This document shows, piece by piece, positions 28,965 through 38,076 of a stretch of DNA of 64,000 nt. The translations under genes were made by a program, and so were the position numbers. Source of the stretch: Prorocentrum cordatum (Eukaryota; Sar; Dinophyceae; Prorocentrales; Prorocentraceae). Every line of letters begins with the position of its first letter. The first letter of the stretch is position 1. The notes beneath the pieces are model-generated. The model worked only from the letters and a program-made list of their open reading frames with translations. It was not told the origin of the DNA and ran no database searches. The stretch spans positions 62,001 to 126,000 of the forward strand of contig CAUYUJ010015763.1 in assembly GCA_963575745.1 (NCBI GenBank), in the 5' to 3' direction.

Positions 28965-29615
28965 AAAAACGCGAACTGGAGAACGTTTCTTTCCGTGTCT
29001 GACGTTCTGTCTGCTCCGTATCCAAGACTAGCGCCTGATTTGCGGATGCCAAACCAGGCATCGCGAGTGGTGGCATGATGTAGGTACTTCACATATGTCC
29101 AGGATAGTCGCTTCCACCCCATGTTCCATGGTCGGATTGAGAGTGGTTCTCCACGGCCCAACGTTCAACTCCAGGCTGTGTCCACATGTTGACACGGCGG
29201 TCCAGGAATTGATTCGCGCCGTTCGCGCCGCTATTGTCATGACGTAGAGCTGCAGAGAGTGACTTACTGAAATATGTCTGAGTCCAAAATCTCGGCCAGG
29301 GCATCTCTTACCTGTAAGAAGATCCGGGCCCAACTGTTTAGATGTCGCATTGAAGTGTGTTCCGCGCGCTGTCGGGGAAACATCCGCTGCAATGTAAGTC
29401 AGGAGCATGTTTGATGACGTGAGCATCGTAATATAGGCTGCTCTCATGCGCTGAGCTATGACTGCGCACCCTGCACTGTCCGAGTCCGGGTAGAGAGGAG
29501 GAGGGACACAAGGGAGAGGGTCAGGCATCTTCTGGCGGATGTTGCACTCCCCTGGGAGTGACGGAGTCCGTGTACATGTCCAAGGTGTCTGCAGTTTCGC
29601 GCTGCGAACAAGCAC
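28841..29615 (-). pseudogene. Unknown protein segments, frame-broken
   Basis: Overlapping frames read HFNATSKQLGPDLLTGKRCP, LQLYVMTIAARTARINSWTA, LELNVGPWRTTLNPTMEHGV and, in the next frame, GWKRLSWTYVKYLHHATTRD plus AWFGIRKSGASLGYGADRTS. Repeated switching about every 200-300 bp indicates decay or very short introns. Function unknown. Confidence 0.35.
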
Positions 29616-30105
29616 CCCAGTCGCGCGCGCCCATGACCTCCAGCTTCAAAGGCTCCGCGGACAGCACGGATACCACAGGCGGTGGAGGATCTCCAGGTGT
29701 TGCCACCGACACGCAAACATCCGCCGCAGGGACCGCGGGCGGACGTGGTGGCGGAGCAGGTGGCTCCATCGAAGTAGCCTTCAGGAGCGGCTGAGGCGGC
29801 GCGGGCGCGGGCGTTGCCACCGACGCACGCGGCGTTGGTGGCGCGGGCGGTGGCTGCATGGATGTCGCGCGCGCCGCTGGAGCATCCGCAGGAAGTGGGG
29901 GATGCGTTGGCGGGGGATGCGGTGCGACCACCGATGCGGCAGCAGGCGCATCCAGAGACTCTGGCGGGGGAGCCCGTGGAAATTCCAATTGGGCGTCAGC
30001 ATGCTCGCGAAACCAGTCGGCGAGCTCGTCGATGTATTCTGCGTTGACGCCGCGTGCCTGGCCAAGGGGTCCAGCATCTGCACTCGGACGCGCGGCGGCT
30101 TGCAA
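29521..30105 (-). CDS. Proline/alanine-rich unknown protein segment
   Basis: N-terminal part AEYIDELADWFREHADAQLE is a clear amphipathic helix. It is followed by a long Pro/Ala/Thr-rich linker (PPTHPPLPADAPAARATSMQ) and EPLKLEVMGARDWGACSQRE. The linker is built from short tandem duplications of a RATSMQPP / KATSMEPP motif. Confidence 0.4.
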   Translation of the reverse strand: MQAAARPSADAGPLGQARGVNAEYIDELADWFREHADAQLEFPRAPPPESLDAPAAASVVAPHPPPTHPPLPADAPAARATSMQPPPAPPTPRASVATPAPAPPQPLLKATSMEPPAPPPRPPAVPAADVCVSVATPGDPPPPVVSVLSAEPLKLEVMGARDWGACSQRETADTLDMYTDSVTPRGVQHPPEDA

Positions 30106-30198
30106 CCTGATCTTGTCGACCAGCTGCTTGAAAGCAGCCGTGCGGCAACGTGGCGCACCTGATGGGCCCCGTTGGCCGCGGTCTTGAGGAAGTCCCGT

Positions 30199-30786
30199 TC
30201 AGGGGGCGACCGCGGTGCCCATGCCGCAAGGAAATCGTTGATCAGGCCCTTGGCACGTGGGAGTATGGTAGCGCACGTAGAATAGCACATCCACTCCGTT
30301 TCCGCAGCAACGGCTTTGCCATCCCAGTCTTCGCCATAGGCAGTAGAGACTGCCTCGGCGCATGGTGGCGGCGTGTCCTCGGATGTCGACGCACTCGGAC
30401 GTTGGGGGGGCAGGAAAGAAGCCTGGGCCCAGAGGGGTCGAAGCATCGGAAGATGTCCCGGGCGCGGGGGTCACCGCCGGCGGGGGTGCCGGAACGGCGG
30501 GAGCCGATGATCTGGCCTGGAAGGTTCGTTTCATCCACGTGGCCAACTCATGCTCGCCGAGAGCCTCTAGCTGAAAGCCAGTAAGACCGTGCTGCCGTTG
30601 GTATTGCGTGGATTGCTCCAGACGCATGCGGAATGCTCCGCGCATCTCCTCGGCCTGGCCGTGCCCCTGAAACTCAGCAACTGGCTGAATTAAAAGATGG
30701 CGGAATGGGAAAGGCTGCGTCAACGGCGACATAGCAACCGTACTCAGATTTCGGAGGGTGGCGGCATGCATGAACTGCTGTGTCAA
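30199..30786 (-). CDS. Unknown protein, gag-like N-terminal helices
   Basis: Begins TQQFMHAATLRNLSTVAMSP, followed by a helical Gln/Arg-rich region (MRGAFRMRLEQSTQYQRQHG, TGFQLEALGEHELATWMKRT) and a Pro/Ala linker. Around 30340 the reading moves to another frame (WDGKAVAAETEWMCYSTCAT, LINDFLAAWAPRSPPERDF). The helix-linker plan resembles a gag or scaffold protein but is not diagnostic. Confidence 0.4.
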   Translation of the reverse strand: MTQQFMHAATLRNLSTVAMSPLTQPFPFRHLLIQPVAEFQGHGQAEEMRGAFRMRLEQSTQYQRQHGLTGFQLEALGEHELATWMKRTFQARSSAPAVPAPPPAVTPAPGTSSDASTPLGPGFFPAPPTSECVDIRGHAATMRRGSLYCLWRRLGWQSRCCGNGVDVLFYVRYHTPTCQGPDQRFPCGMGTAVAP

Positions 30787-30983
30787 CTGCGCAAGGTTGC
30801 GGTCGGTCTTGAATGGATGCCGAGCGTCAGGACGTCACGTCTTGGACGCCAGTCGCTGCCGCCCCAGACGTCACAGAAATATTTCTCACCTTCAGAAAAT
30901 GACGCAGTCTCGAAGTTACGGATAACGTCGGTTTTATCTACATGGACTGAAATACCAATCACATCATCTGGTGGGCGAAACAA
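30783..30983 (-). pseudogene. Post-integrase region of the copia-like pol
   Basis: Reads RPPDDVIGISVHVDKTDVIR, then NFETASFSEGEKYFCDVWGG. This matches the pattern PRTxL-x-P-x2-F-x-I-x4-DVTR-x-T...D-W that follows the integrase in dinoflagellate copia-like polyproteins (from memory of the family, not searched). It lies where expected, about 300 nt after the integrase. The reverse transcriptase expected further downstream is not seen. Confidence 0.4.
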
Positions 30984-31285
30984 TTTTGTCCGTGGTGTCC
31001 GGTCGCGGTGTAGCGCAGCTTCAACGCGTTGTTCCGAATAGTCGGGCTAGGGGGCCGGGGCCGTCGACCCATGCGCCTCGGGAGGCTGTGCTCCGTGGCC
31101 AGAAACCTCAGGCGGTTCTTGTTCGGGAAGTTCCGAAATGCTGGGGTCATCCTACTCCGCTGGGTAAAGTAGAACTGGGTCGTCCTGCGCTGGCACCCCC
31201 AAGGGTCGGGATGTTTGGAGCGAGATTAACAAGTGTTGTCTGGGTTGCGATGTCGAAGGAGAATTTCTCGCACAGAAAAAAATGA

Positions 31286-31654
31286 TCAATCGGGAATCAC
31301 AAAATTCTTGCCGCGACGTGCATGGCAATGTTCTCCGTCTGGGTTATTGCCGCACGTGGCCGCGTCGATGACGAGGTAGTCGCCCGACCAGCGCCCGCCG
31401 GAGTGGGAGTGGTAACCCATGAATAAGCCTTCTGGCGTGGTCTCGTCAAATGTCGCCGCGGACTCGTTGATGCCCCGATTTGAACATTTCCAGAAGACGC
31501 GAGCACCGAAAGGAACTATGGGCCCCTTGGAAGATTCACCAACATGAAATTCATGCGCGGCAAAGTCGGCGCACGCCTCCAGTGCGGCGGCAACTCCGCG
31601 ACAGGGCCTAGGAAGGCTGCGGCCACAGCACAATGCCTGCATAGCTTCCACCAT
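31286..31654 (-). pseudogene. Copia-like integrase, C-terminal part
   Basis: Contains KGPIVPFGARVFWKCSNRGI and, after the middle, GLFMGYHSHSGGRWSGDYLV, then HARRGKNFVIPD. These are the hallmarks of the region after the integrase catalytic core in dinoflagellate copia-like elements (P-F-G-A-x-V, G-x-F-x-GY-x4-GG-x-WSGD). Preceded in an overlapping frame by the catalytic core at 31516-32181. Confidence 0.65.
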
Positions 31655-32181
31655 TCGTGATCCAAGCCCGAATTATGGAGTTCCGCTCGGGCGCCTCGCA
31701 AAGCGGACTTGGCTGCGCTTTCGGCCATGCCGTTGGTTTGGGGCCGATGTGGCGTGCTGGTATCGTGCCGCCATCCCAATTGTCGGCGCGCTTTCTGTAG
31801 CTCCCAAGAATTGCCCGTGCAAGTTTGCTTCGCTTCATCATTCGGGGCCAAGAATTCCAGACATGATGCCTCGGTGGTTCCGGCGCAGTTGTGCTTCGCC
31901 GGGCACGCCATAATCGCGCCCGTGAATTTATCCAACACGACCGGGGCGCATTCGTGACCATATTCGTCGGCGGCGTCGTCTGCTGCAAGGACAACGTGGC
32001 ATGCAGTCAGAGCTTCGCCGAATCGCCGAGGCACGAACGCGTCGCATTGAATGTCACCTGCAATAGGGTCTGTCGGCGGGTTGGGGCGGCGCTGGCGCCG
32101 GCGCGTTGCGCGCCAGGATGCGCGCGCAGATCTCGCAGTCAGGATGTTTGGGGCTGTGAATAATATAATGCGACGGGTCAA
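31516..32181 (-). pseudogene. Copia-like integrase catalytic core, one acidic residue lost
   Basis: The RNase H-fold integrase that joins element cDNA to chromosomal DNA. Visible landmarks: first Asp in GDIQCDAFV (about residue 47); the second-Asp region reads TCTGNSWELQKARRQLGW, with Gly (about residue 123) where Asp is expected; the Glu is in TPHRPQTNGMAESAAKSALR (Glu154). Then SGLDHEWWKL. The D-to-G change and frame breaks mean it is inactive. The Zn-binding segment lies just upstream in another frame. Confidence 0.75.
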
Positions 32182-32392
32182 TAGGAGGACGTGGCCTGCC
32201 AGGCAGCGCAGGCGCCGGTGAGACCGTCAGCGCAACTGCACTCGACGTCGAATCGAGCCGACCCATCGTCGACGCAGGTGCGTCCACCAGCGCCGTGGTG
32301 TGACGCGCGAGCGTAGGTGCGCCCATCGGCGCAATCGCATCAACTCCATGGCGTTTACATGCGAGTAAGTAAAGTCGTAGTGTTGTCATCAT
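32054..32392 (-). pseudogene. Copia-like integrase, zinc-binding N-terminal segment
   Basis: Ends SHYIIHSPKHPDCEICARIL. The His-x3-His ... Cys-x2-Cys arrangement is the short form of the integrase HHCC zinc-binding domain seen in these elements. Upstream residues are Ala/Pro-rich. The frame then stops and the catalytic core continues in a different frame. Confidence 0.55.
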
Positions 32393-32500
32393 CCCGTTGC
32401 CGCGCGCGTGGGCTGCGCCGGGATGCGGGGGGCGCGGCGCACACGTCCGGAGGTGGAATATTCTGTAGATTTCTGAAGTCGAGCTTTGGGTTTCGGTTGC

Positions 32501-33049
32501 TCACGTTGACACTGCGCCATTAACCGCGAGGGCCTTGTAGTGACTATATTGTGGATCCCAGATATATGTGAAACCGCCCTCCTGTACCAGTTGCCCCACA
32601 GAAAGTACCGATGGACAATCCGTCATCTCCAGCGCCGAGCTCGATAGTCCAATGTGGGGCAGTGCATGTTGGATGAGCTCGTTGACGACGCGGTCACCGC
32701 TGGCTGTCTCGAGGAAGTGTTCTCGCCCCTGTCGTACTCGAGTGGTTTCGCGCGGTTGAAGGTCGGCCTTGTCTTGGATGCGATGGGCAGAACCACGATC
32801 CAATATCCGTGGCCGCGACAGCGCCGCCGTCGAGCGCGGGGCCGTCGGTGTAGGTGTCACCACCAACGCACTGTCGTGAGTCGGAGGTAGTTCCAGCACT
32901 GTAGTTGGTCTGGAGTGCCGCGCGAGCTCGCCATGCAAGCGTCGGGCCCCAGTCTGCGCGGCACGCGCCGCGCGCGCTAGCTTCGCATCGCCAGCCCCGT
33001 AACATGTACGGCGCGTCGACCTTGATTCCACAGTGGCACGAAGATTCAA
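32501..33049 (-). pseudogene. Pol segment upstream of integrase (protease-type remnant)
   Basis: C-terminal half reads REHFLETASGDRVVNELIQH, then ALEMTDCPSVLSVGQLVQEG and FTYIWDPQYSHYKALAVNG. The CPSVLSVGQLV and F-x-WDP pattern corresponds to the end of the protease-like domain in dinoflagellate copia-like polyproteins, just before the integrase. The catalytic Asp-Ser/Thr-Gly is not visible, so this is a remnant. Confidence 0.5.
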
Positions 33050-33160
33050 TCCATTTGTACGTTTTACGCTTCACTGTGTAGGCAGTCGCGCCCACATGGT
33101 CGAGGTCGAAGCGGATCTGCCGTAGTGGTGGGGCGGGCAGAAGTAGATGCCGCTCGCGAG

Positions 33161-33868
33161 TCACGCGCGCGCGATCACGTCGTCGGTCGCGCCGCATTGC
33201 TGCGGGAGATCTGGCGCGATCACGAGTGGATGGTGATCGGCTATTGTGACGGGGTGTAGATCGGCTGCCGGCCCTCTCACATCTGGTGGGCGAGCGTCCA
33301 CGGCGGCGGCCCCGATTGGTTGGAACGCCGCGATGAAGAACGGGAGCGCCGCGGGGGGCGGGGGGGCCGGCCGCGACCCCCTGGGCCGCGTGAGTTGGAA
33401 CGCCCCCCGAGCGCGCGCCCCCCGGACTGCGGGGGCGGTGCTGGCCCTTGCGGGGCGACGGCTTGCGGCCCCCCGCGCGTCGCGGGGGGGGCCCTGTTGC
33501 GGCTGTCTCGGCTGGAGGGCCGAACGGGGCTCCCATCGGGAGTCTGTGCGCCAGGGCCAGCGTGCGCGTCGCGGCAGCTGGTTCCATGCTTGCACGTCAA
33601 CTTCGGGCCCGCATGGAAGGTGCATTTCGGAATGCGAGGGCATTTGCAACGATCTTGGAGCGGACAGGGGCCGCGGCTTGCGAAAGCAAGGCAACAGTTC
33701 TGCTCGGCTTATGCATCTGCGGTGGGCAGGTGGAGCGGCCAGTGGGAGGTCGTCCGTCGCGGGCGCCCCTGCCGCGGGTTGATGATCGTCGTGGAGGTCG
33801 TGGAGTGGGGCGGCTGCTGGATCCAACGCGTAGCATCTTGCACCTTTCACGATTCTTGCCCTCGCCAA
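33161..33868 (-). pseudogene. Gag region with CCCH zinc finger, Arg/Pro-rich tail
   Basis: At 33562-33650 the minus strand encodes CTFHAGPKLTCKHGTSCRDA followed by His, i.e. Cys-x9-Cys-x5-Cys-x3-His, a CCCH-type zinc finger that in gag-like proteins binds nucleic acid. It is preceded by LPCFRKPRPL-type sequence in a neighbouring frame and followed by a basic Arg/Pro/Gly-rich stretch. Frames are broken on both sides. Confidence 0.5.
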
Positions 33869-33886
33869 GCATGAACGCTGCGCAAG

Positions 33887-34126
33887 TCACGGAACCAAAT
33901 CGGTTCGATTCCTGTCGGAGGTTGCGCCGCTTGCGATCAAGTCGGCATAGTTCGAGGTTGCTGAGGACACGTTTCGAAGCCGCTCGTCTGTTATATTTGG
34001 GTCGTCGTGGGCAACCCTGTTGCGATCGTGCAAATCCTGCTTCATCAGGTAGTGTCGGCGCATCTGAGCTCGGAAGAACGACTCGCGCATCCGCGTGCCA
34101 GGTGGTTCGCGGCATTCCAACGACAA
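33887..34126 (-). pseudogene. Gag-region segment
   Basis: Coding-like: MRESFFRAQMRRHYLMKQDL, HDRNRVAHDDPNITDERLRN, VSSATSNYADLIASGATSDR. It precedes the CCCH segment on the same strand. The exact GGTTCGATTCC word here is simply part of this reading frame. Confidence 0.4.
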
Positions 34127-34283
34127 GTTGCCCCAACTAACGATGCACCGTTGTCAGTCGTCATGCCGCATGCGTATCAGATGCATGCGTTCAAAGTCAT
34201 GCGCGGTGTCGTCGGCAGCAGCGAATTTGTCGGATTGTAGCATCGTCGAGTAGATATGTCTACCCTTCAGCATACGACCAGCT

Positions 34284-34915
34284 TTAAAATTCCTGAGCTG
34301 CGAAATTCTTCATGCGGTATCGGAGCTCAGAATGGAGAGCAGCAGGTAGTCCAGCTGCGAGCTTGCAATCGTTCTCTCGAAGCCGCCGCTGCCCTGGAGA
34401 TCCTCGTAGGTCGTGGTTGTTTGTTCTGCGACGCGAAGGAATGCGTCGGCCGTGGCAGGGCGCCGGGAAGCGCCACCGAAGTTGTTGCGAACCATATGTT
34501 GCCACTATGGTTGTGTAGTGCGTGGTAGTTGTGGCATGCGCGCGGTGTCTGATTCCTCGACTGGAATTGTGCTGGGAAGAAAGAAGTGTGACAAAGTCAA
34601 CGTTGGAACCGGTTGCTTAGGCGAAGGAGGTCGCACAGGGGAAACGCCGCGTGTCTGCGTGGAAACCGCTGCGGGGGCGGCACCTGGCGATGTGCGTCAC
34701 GTAGAGCCTGCGCGGACGTCACCATCGGCACGCGTAGAGACTCGGTCCTGCTGGTGGTCAGGAGGCGGGGTTGGATAGTGGATCTGGGTGTTGCCCACGT
34801 GGGCTGCCACTGTACCTTCGTTGGTCGTAATGTCGTGGTGCATATTGGGAACACTCTGTTGCCTGCCACGTATAGCATCGTTCGTGTCGTGGGTGCGCTG
34901 GGAGTACCTGTCCAC
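34284..34915 (-). pseudogene. Gag-region segments, frame-broken
   Basis: 34697-34915 reads DRYSQRTHDTNDAIRGRQQS and TNEGTVAAHVGNTQIHYPTP, a polar disordered linker. 34310-34495 reads VAEQTTTTYEDLQGSGGFER and TIASSQLDYLLLSILSSDTA, a helical segment. Same strand and order as the other gag pieces. Confidence 0.35.
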
Positions 34916-35028
34916 CCATTGCTCTAAGTCCCAGATTCGTCGGGTGTGCTCCGCGTCTTTGTTTCAAACGGGTGAGTGTTTCCTCTGCCCGCGCCGTTTT
35001 CCGGCGTGTATTTCATGGAATATTTGGG

Positions 35029-35627
35029 TCAATCGCAACTGCGCGTGGTCCGCCGCGAGGTGTGCGTCGGCCATTCGGGCTTCGAGGACGCGAACTCGCA
35101 AACCGAAGTCGGGGCGCCCAGCTGCGCAGTCTGGGTCCGCACATCGCGCAACTCAGCCAGTGCAGTCCTTATTTCAAGTAGCTGCTGCTCGGCCGCGGAC
35201 ACTCGGTTCCCAAGCGTTGGCACGCGTCCCTCGGAGGCGTCAATGCGTTGAGCGAAGGTCATCTCGGCGCCACGCAGCTCGCTGTTCAACTCAGACGTGA
35301 GCGTGGTACGTTGGGAGTGTAGCGAGGCACGGGTCATCTCGCCCTGGGCGCGAAGTGCGTTGATATCCTCAAGTAGCTGTTGATCCGCGGGCCCATGCAC
35401 CTCCACAGGTGGGATCTGTCGGACAATGAGGAGCTCATCGCGTAAACTCCTACTGGCGGAAGTCCCGTCAGTTCTGACCTCGCGAAAAGGGCCTCCGCCC
35501 TCGGCATGTAGTCATGGAGCATATGGATTGAGCTGGAATCGGAACCCCGGTGTGACTCCATCTTGTCAACTTGATACTGGACCTGAATGATGATCGATCG
35601 ATCTTCAGCGATGCGAGCGTCGACCAA
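35029..35627 (-). pseudogene. Coiled-coil gag-like segment
   Basis: 35029-35406 is a clear heptad-patterned coiled coil (LLEDINALRAQGEMTRASLH, LNSELRGAEMTFAQRIDASE, VSAAEQQLLEIRTALAELRD). It is preceded in another frame (35334-35627) by VDARIAEDRSIIIQVQYQVD. Coiled coils near the start of the minus-strand element fit a gag multimerisation region. Confidence 0.5.
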
Positions 35628-35689
35628 AGCAAGAGTTTACTGAAACTCCTGTCTGCAAGTTGCCGTCGCCGCGGCCAGACCGACAACTG

Positions 35690-36118
35690 TCAAGTCGCGC
35701 AGGTTTCAACCTGGCCTCGAAGCTCCGCCGTGTCACTAGCGGTGGGAGAGGCGCGCGACCCTATGTCGCACGGTCGGGAGTTATGCCAACCGGGTGCGTC
35801 TCTGGAGAGGACTGCGACTGGCGTCCGGAATAGGAGAGCGAATGTGATACCGTTTTGGAACCTTTCGCTAAAAGGTACATCCGCTGCGAGTCTCCATGGC
35901 ACGCACATGTTCGGAGACAGACACGTTCGCGGGCGATGTGACCGTAGCCCAGCGGCGGTGGCGCGCGAAAGCGTTGTCTGGAGACAAAGCCGCAGCGCTG
36001 CCACTGCGGGTGTTCCCACCGACACAACTTGCATCAACGAAGGTTTGATGAGGGGCGGGGTGCGCGGCGAATCCAGCCGCGACTCCGAGGACAACTGCAC
36101 GTGTTCCCACCGGCACAT
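35690..36118 (-). pseudogene. Repeat-bearing N-terminal segment of the element
   Basis: 142 residues containing DTAELRGQVETCAT at its end, which leads into the coiled-coil region. The first half is encoded by two ~91-bp tandem units (36011 and 36102 starts, each TGTTCCCACCGxCACA), giving the alternating CRWEHVQ / VGTPAV pattern. Confidence 0.35.
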
Positions 36119-36192
36119 GATGCGTCTTTGCGGACGTATCCGGCGCCGCGGGAGCCGAATCCAGCCGTGGTTCCGAAATCCTCGGCGAGTGA
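36011..36192. repeat. Two ~91-bp tandem units
   Basis: Units begin TGTTCCCACCGACACA (36011) and TGTTCCCACCGGCACA (36102) and share GCGAATCCAGCCG / CCGAATCCAGCCG further on. A more degenerate relative lies at about 35888. The starting word also occurs singly as TGTCTCCACCGGCGCAC at 24108 and 28414. Confidence 0.55.
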
Positions 36193-36461
36193 GCGCGCGC
36201 GGGAGGCGGCGGCAGCGGTGAGTCTGGTAGAAACTCGCCAGGAGCAGCCGCGAGCGAGGCGGTGCTTCCTTTTTCCTGGAAGGGGGGAAATGGGTATCAC
36301 AGATTCTCTCGCCCTCTCCGCAGAGCCGTCGCGCCCGCGCGCCGTCGAAGACGCCGCGCGCATAGAGGCACTACACCCCGATGGGGGGCAGCGCCATGCG
36401 GCGGGGTTGATCACGACGCGATTCGCAACAGCGAGTAGCGTGAACAATACGCGAGTAACCT

Positions 36462-36658
36462 GTGCGCAGGGGGATACGACCGCAAGTTCGATCTTATACT
36501 AGGATCCGTAAGTAGAGGCAAAACAGGGAGAGGTTTGCCACTCATGTTTCCTGGGCGCTGCGCGGAGAGCAGCGCGGCATCATGTTCACGCCAATACCTG
36601 AGCCGTTACGTTAGCGGTATATGATGATATGATGGTGACATTAACGGACTTCACACAC
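36462..36658 (-). repeat. LTR-like direct repeat, 5' side of a minus-strand element
   Basis: Partner of 23563-23765 (about 75% identity, same orientation). On the minus strand it begins TGTGTGAAG and ends CTGCGCACA. The first supported gag-like coding sequence starts about 350 bp inside it. No clear primer-binding site was recognised next to it. Confidence 0.5.
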
Positions 36659-36729
36659 AGGGGGCGGGGCAGGAAACGTTGAGGAAAGGAAACCAGGAAG
36701 GGCTGGGGAAGGAAAAAAAAATTCTCGCC

Positions 36730-36960
36730 CATCAGGGTTTCCGACTGCCTCTGGTGGCCCTAGAGGCTCCCAAAGAAAGCTCCCAGACGACAACACGAGC
36801 CTCCAAAGGAGGGCCCCAAGACGGCGCCAGCACGCGCAAAATTGTCTTTACGACGGAGTAAACGGCCCAAGACGGTCCCCACGGAGGCTCAATATGGCCC
36901 AACCACCAGCGTTCCCCTGGTGGTGCCCCCAAGTGCTGAAGGAACACCCAGACCCCCTAG
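36730..36960. repeat. CCAAGA/GGCCC array (right flank of the LTR-like repeat)
   Basis: Units such as GGCCCCAAGACGGCGCC, GGCCCAAGACGGTCCCC and ATATGGCCCAACC. Same family and orientation as 23270-23450 on the far side of the element. Confidence 0.6.
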
Positions 36961-37330
36961 CATGGCAGCATGGCCGAACTTTCAGCCGACATTTTCACAA
37001 CGCACACATGTCAAGGAATGCAGGAACGGAGGTAATTTGCCGGGGACATTTTCGGCCAGACCATCGCAGCAATCGCATCCAGGGCGACACTGGTTCAAAA
37101 CCAAGCTCCCGAGGCAACGTCATGATACGCCACATCTGCATGTCGTGTAGCTAGGCGAAAAGGAGGCCGATCCCTGTCAAAATATGCCTCTCACAAGCTC
37201 ATGGGACGCTCATTTTTCACGGGGGCGTTTCCCGCAGAAGGGGCCCGGGAGGGCAGGGTTCGTGCGTAGCATCCCTGATGCGTAATGAATGTTCCCTGGC
37301 CTCCCGCCTTCCCGCTCTAGACATACTTGC
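36961..37330. other. No supported gene
   Basis: Mixed sequence with short frames open on both strands, none with a recognisable motif. It separates the CCAAGA/GGCCC array from the pyrimidine tract. Confidence 0.4.
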
Positions 37331-37364
37331 ATCCTCCCCCCCCTCACCAGCCTGCTTCTCCGGT

Positions 37365-37368
37365 CCCT

Positions 37369-37412
<44 letters not shown>

Positions 37413-37490
37413 CCCCTCTCTCACTTACTCCTCCTCCTCCCCCTTCTCCTCCTCCTGCTCCTCCTCCCCCGCCTCCTCATCCTCAATCAA
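37365..37490. repeat. (CT)n and CTCCTC pyrimidine tract
   Basis: Pure CT repeat at 37373-37409, followed by CTCCTC-type triplets up to about 37490. Leu/Ser-rich frames across it are not genes. Confidence 0.9.
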
Positions 37491-38076
37491 CTCCAACTGA
37501 TGTCGCTCCTGTTCCGAAGTTTCCAGATCCCTTGTGCTACTATTGCTGCTGTACGGCCTCGTGATACGACTATGTTCACAATCCTTCTCCACACCTCCAA
37601 CTGAGCCTTCCCCTCTTCCCGCAAATCTTGCGCGCGCGTATCATCCCACTCTGCCCCCTACCCCCCTTTACGATTGCCCGCACTGGATGCTACTTTACTG
37701 TCTCCCCGACCACATGCTGAAATTGTCCCGCCCTCTCCGTGCACGGTTTTCTTTGGTAACCGGGGTTCCGAAAACACGTACTCATGTTATATGGTGTCTC
37801 CTTTGGAATGTTGGTGGTGTTTCGAAATGGCGTTCCCGCCGCAGCGCGCGCCTAGCTTTAGGATCGGCACTGTGCTGTAGTCGTTCAGGATGGCGCTCTC
37901 GCCCCAGAGCGGGTTTTTTTTCTGGATCCGAGTCCTTCCTCGTCATGTCGCCCCGCTACTTTCCCCTCCTCCACCTTCCCCTGGCCCCCCTGCTCCTCCC
38001 GCTCCTGCTTTGAACGCGTCTGCGCGGACAAGCTTAGATGAGATGTCCTGTGCAAGAGAAGCGCACCGTAGATCCA

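Larger units (their letters stand above)
23563..36658 (-). mobile_element. Decayed Ty1/copia-like LTR retrotransposon region (composite)
   Basis: Between the two LTR-like repeats, all coding-like sequence is on the minus strand. Its 5' half reads in retrotransposon order: coiled-coil and CCCH zinc-finger gag region (36.1-33.2 kb), protease remnant (33.0-32.5), integrase (32.4-31.3) and a post-integrase region (31.0-30.8). No reverse transcriptase could be found. Sequence from 30.8 to 24.8 kb is coding-like but unrecognised, so other genes may be included. Flanking CCAAGA/GGCCC arrays on both outer sides suggest one array was split by insertion. Boundaries are tentative. Confidence 0.45.

Noticed and set aside
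30783-30983. Reverse transcriptase of the first copia-like element
   Set aside because: No Y-x-D-D/N, no motif A Asp context and no RNase H; the sequence fits only the post-integrase segment.
33898-33908. Perfect tRNA B-box word GGTTCGATTCC
   Set aside because: The flanking bases do not form a T-arm stem, no A-box or acceptor stem is found, and the word lies in a coding-like minus-strand frame.
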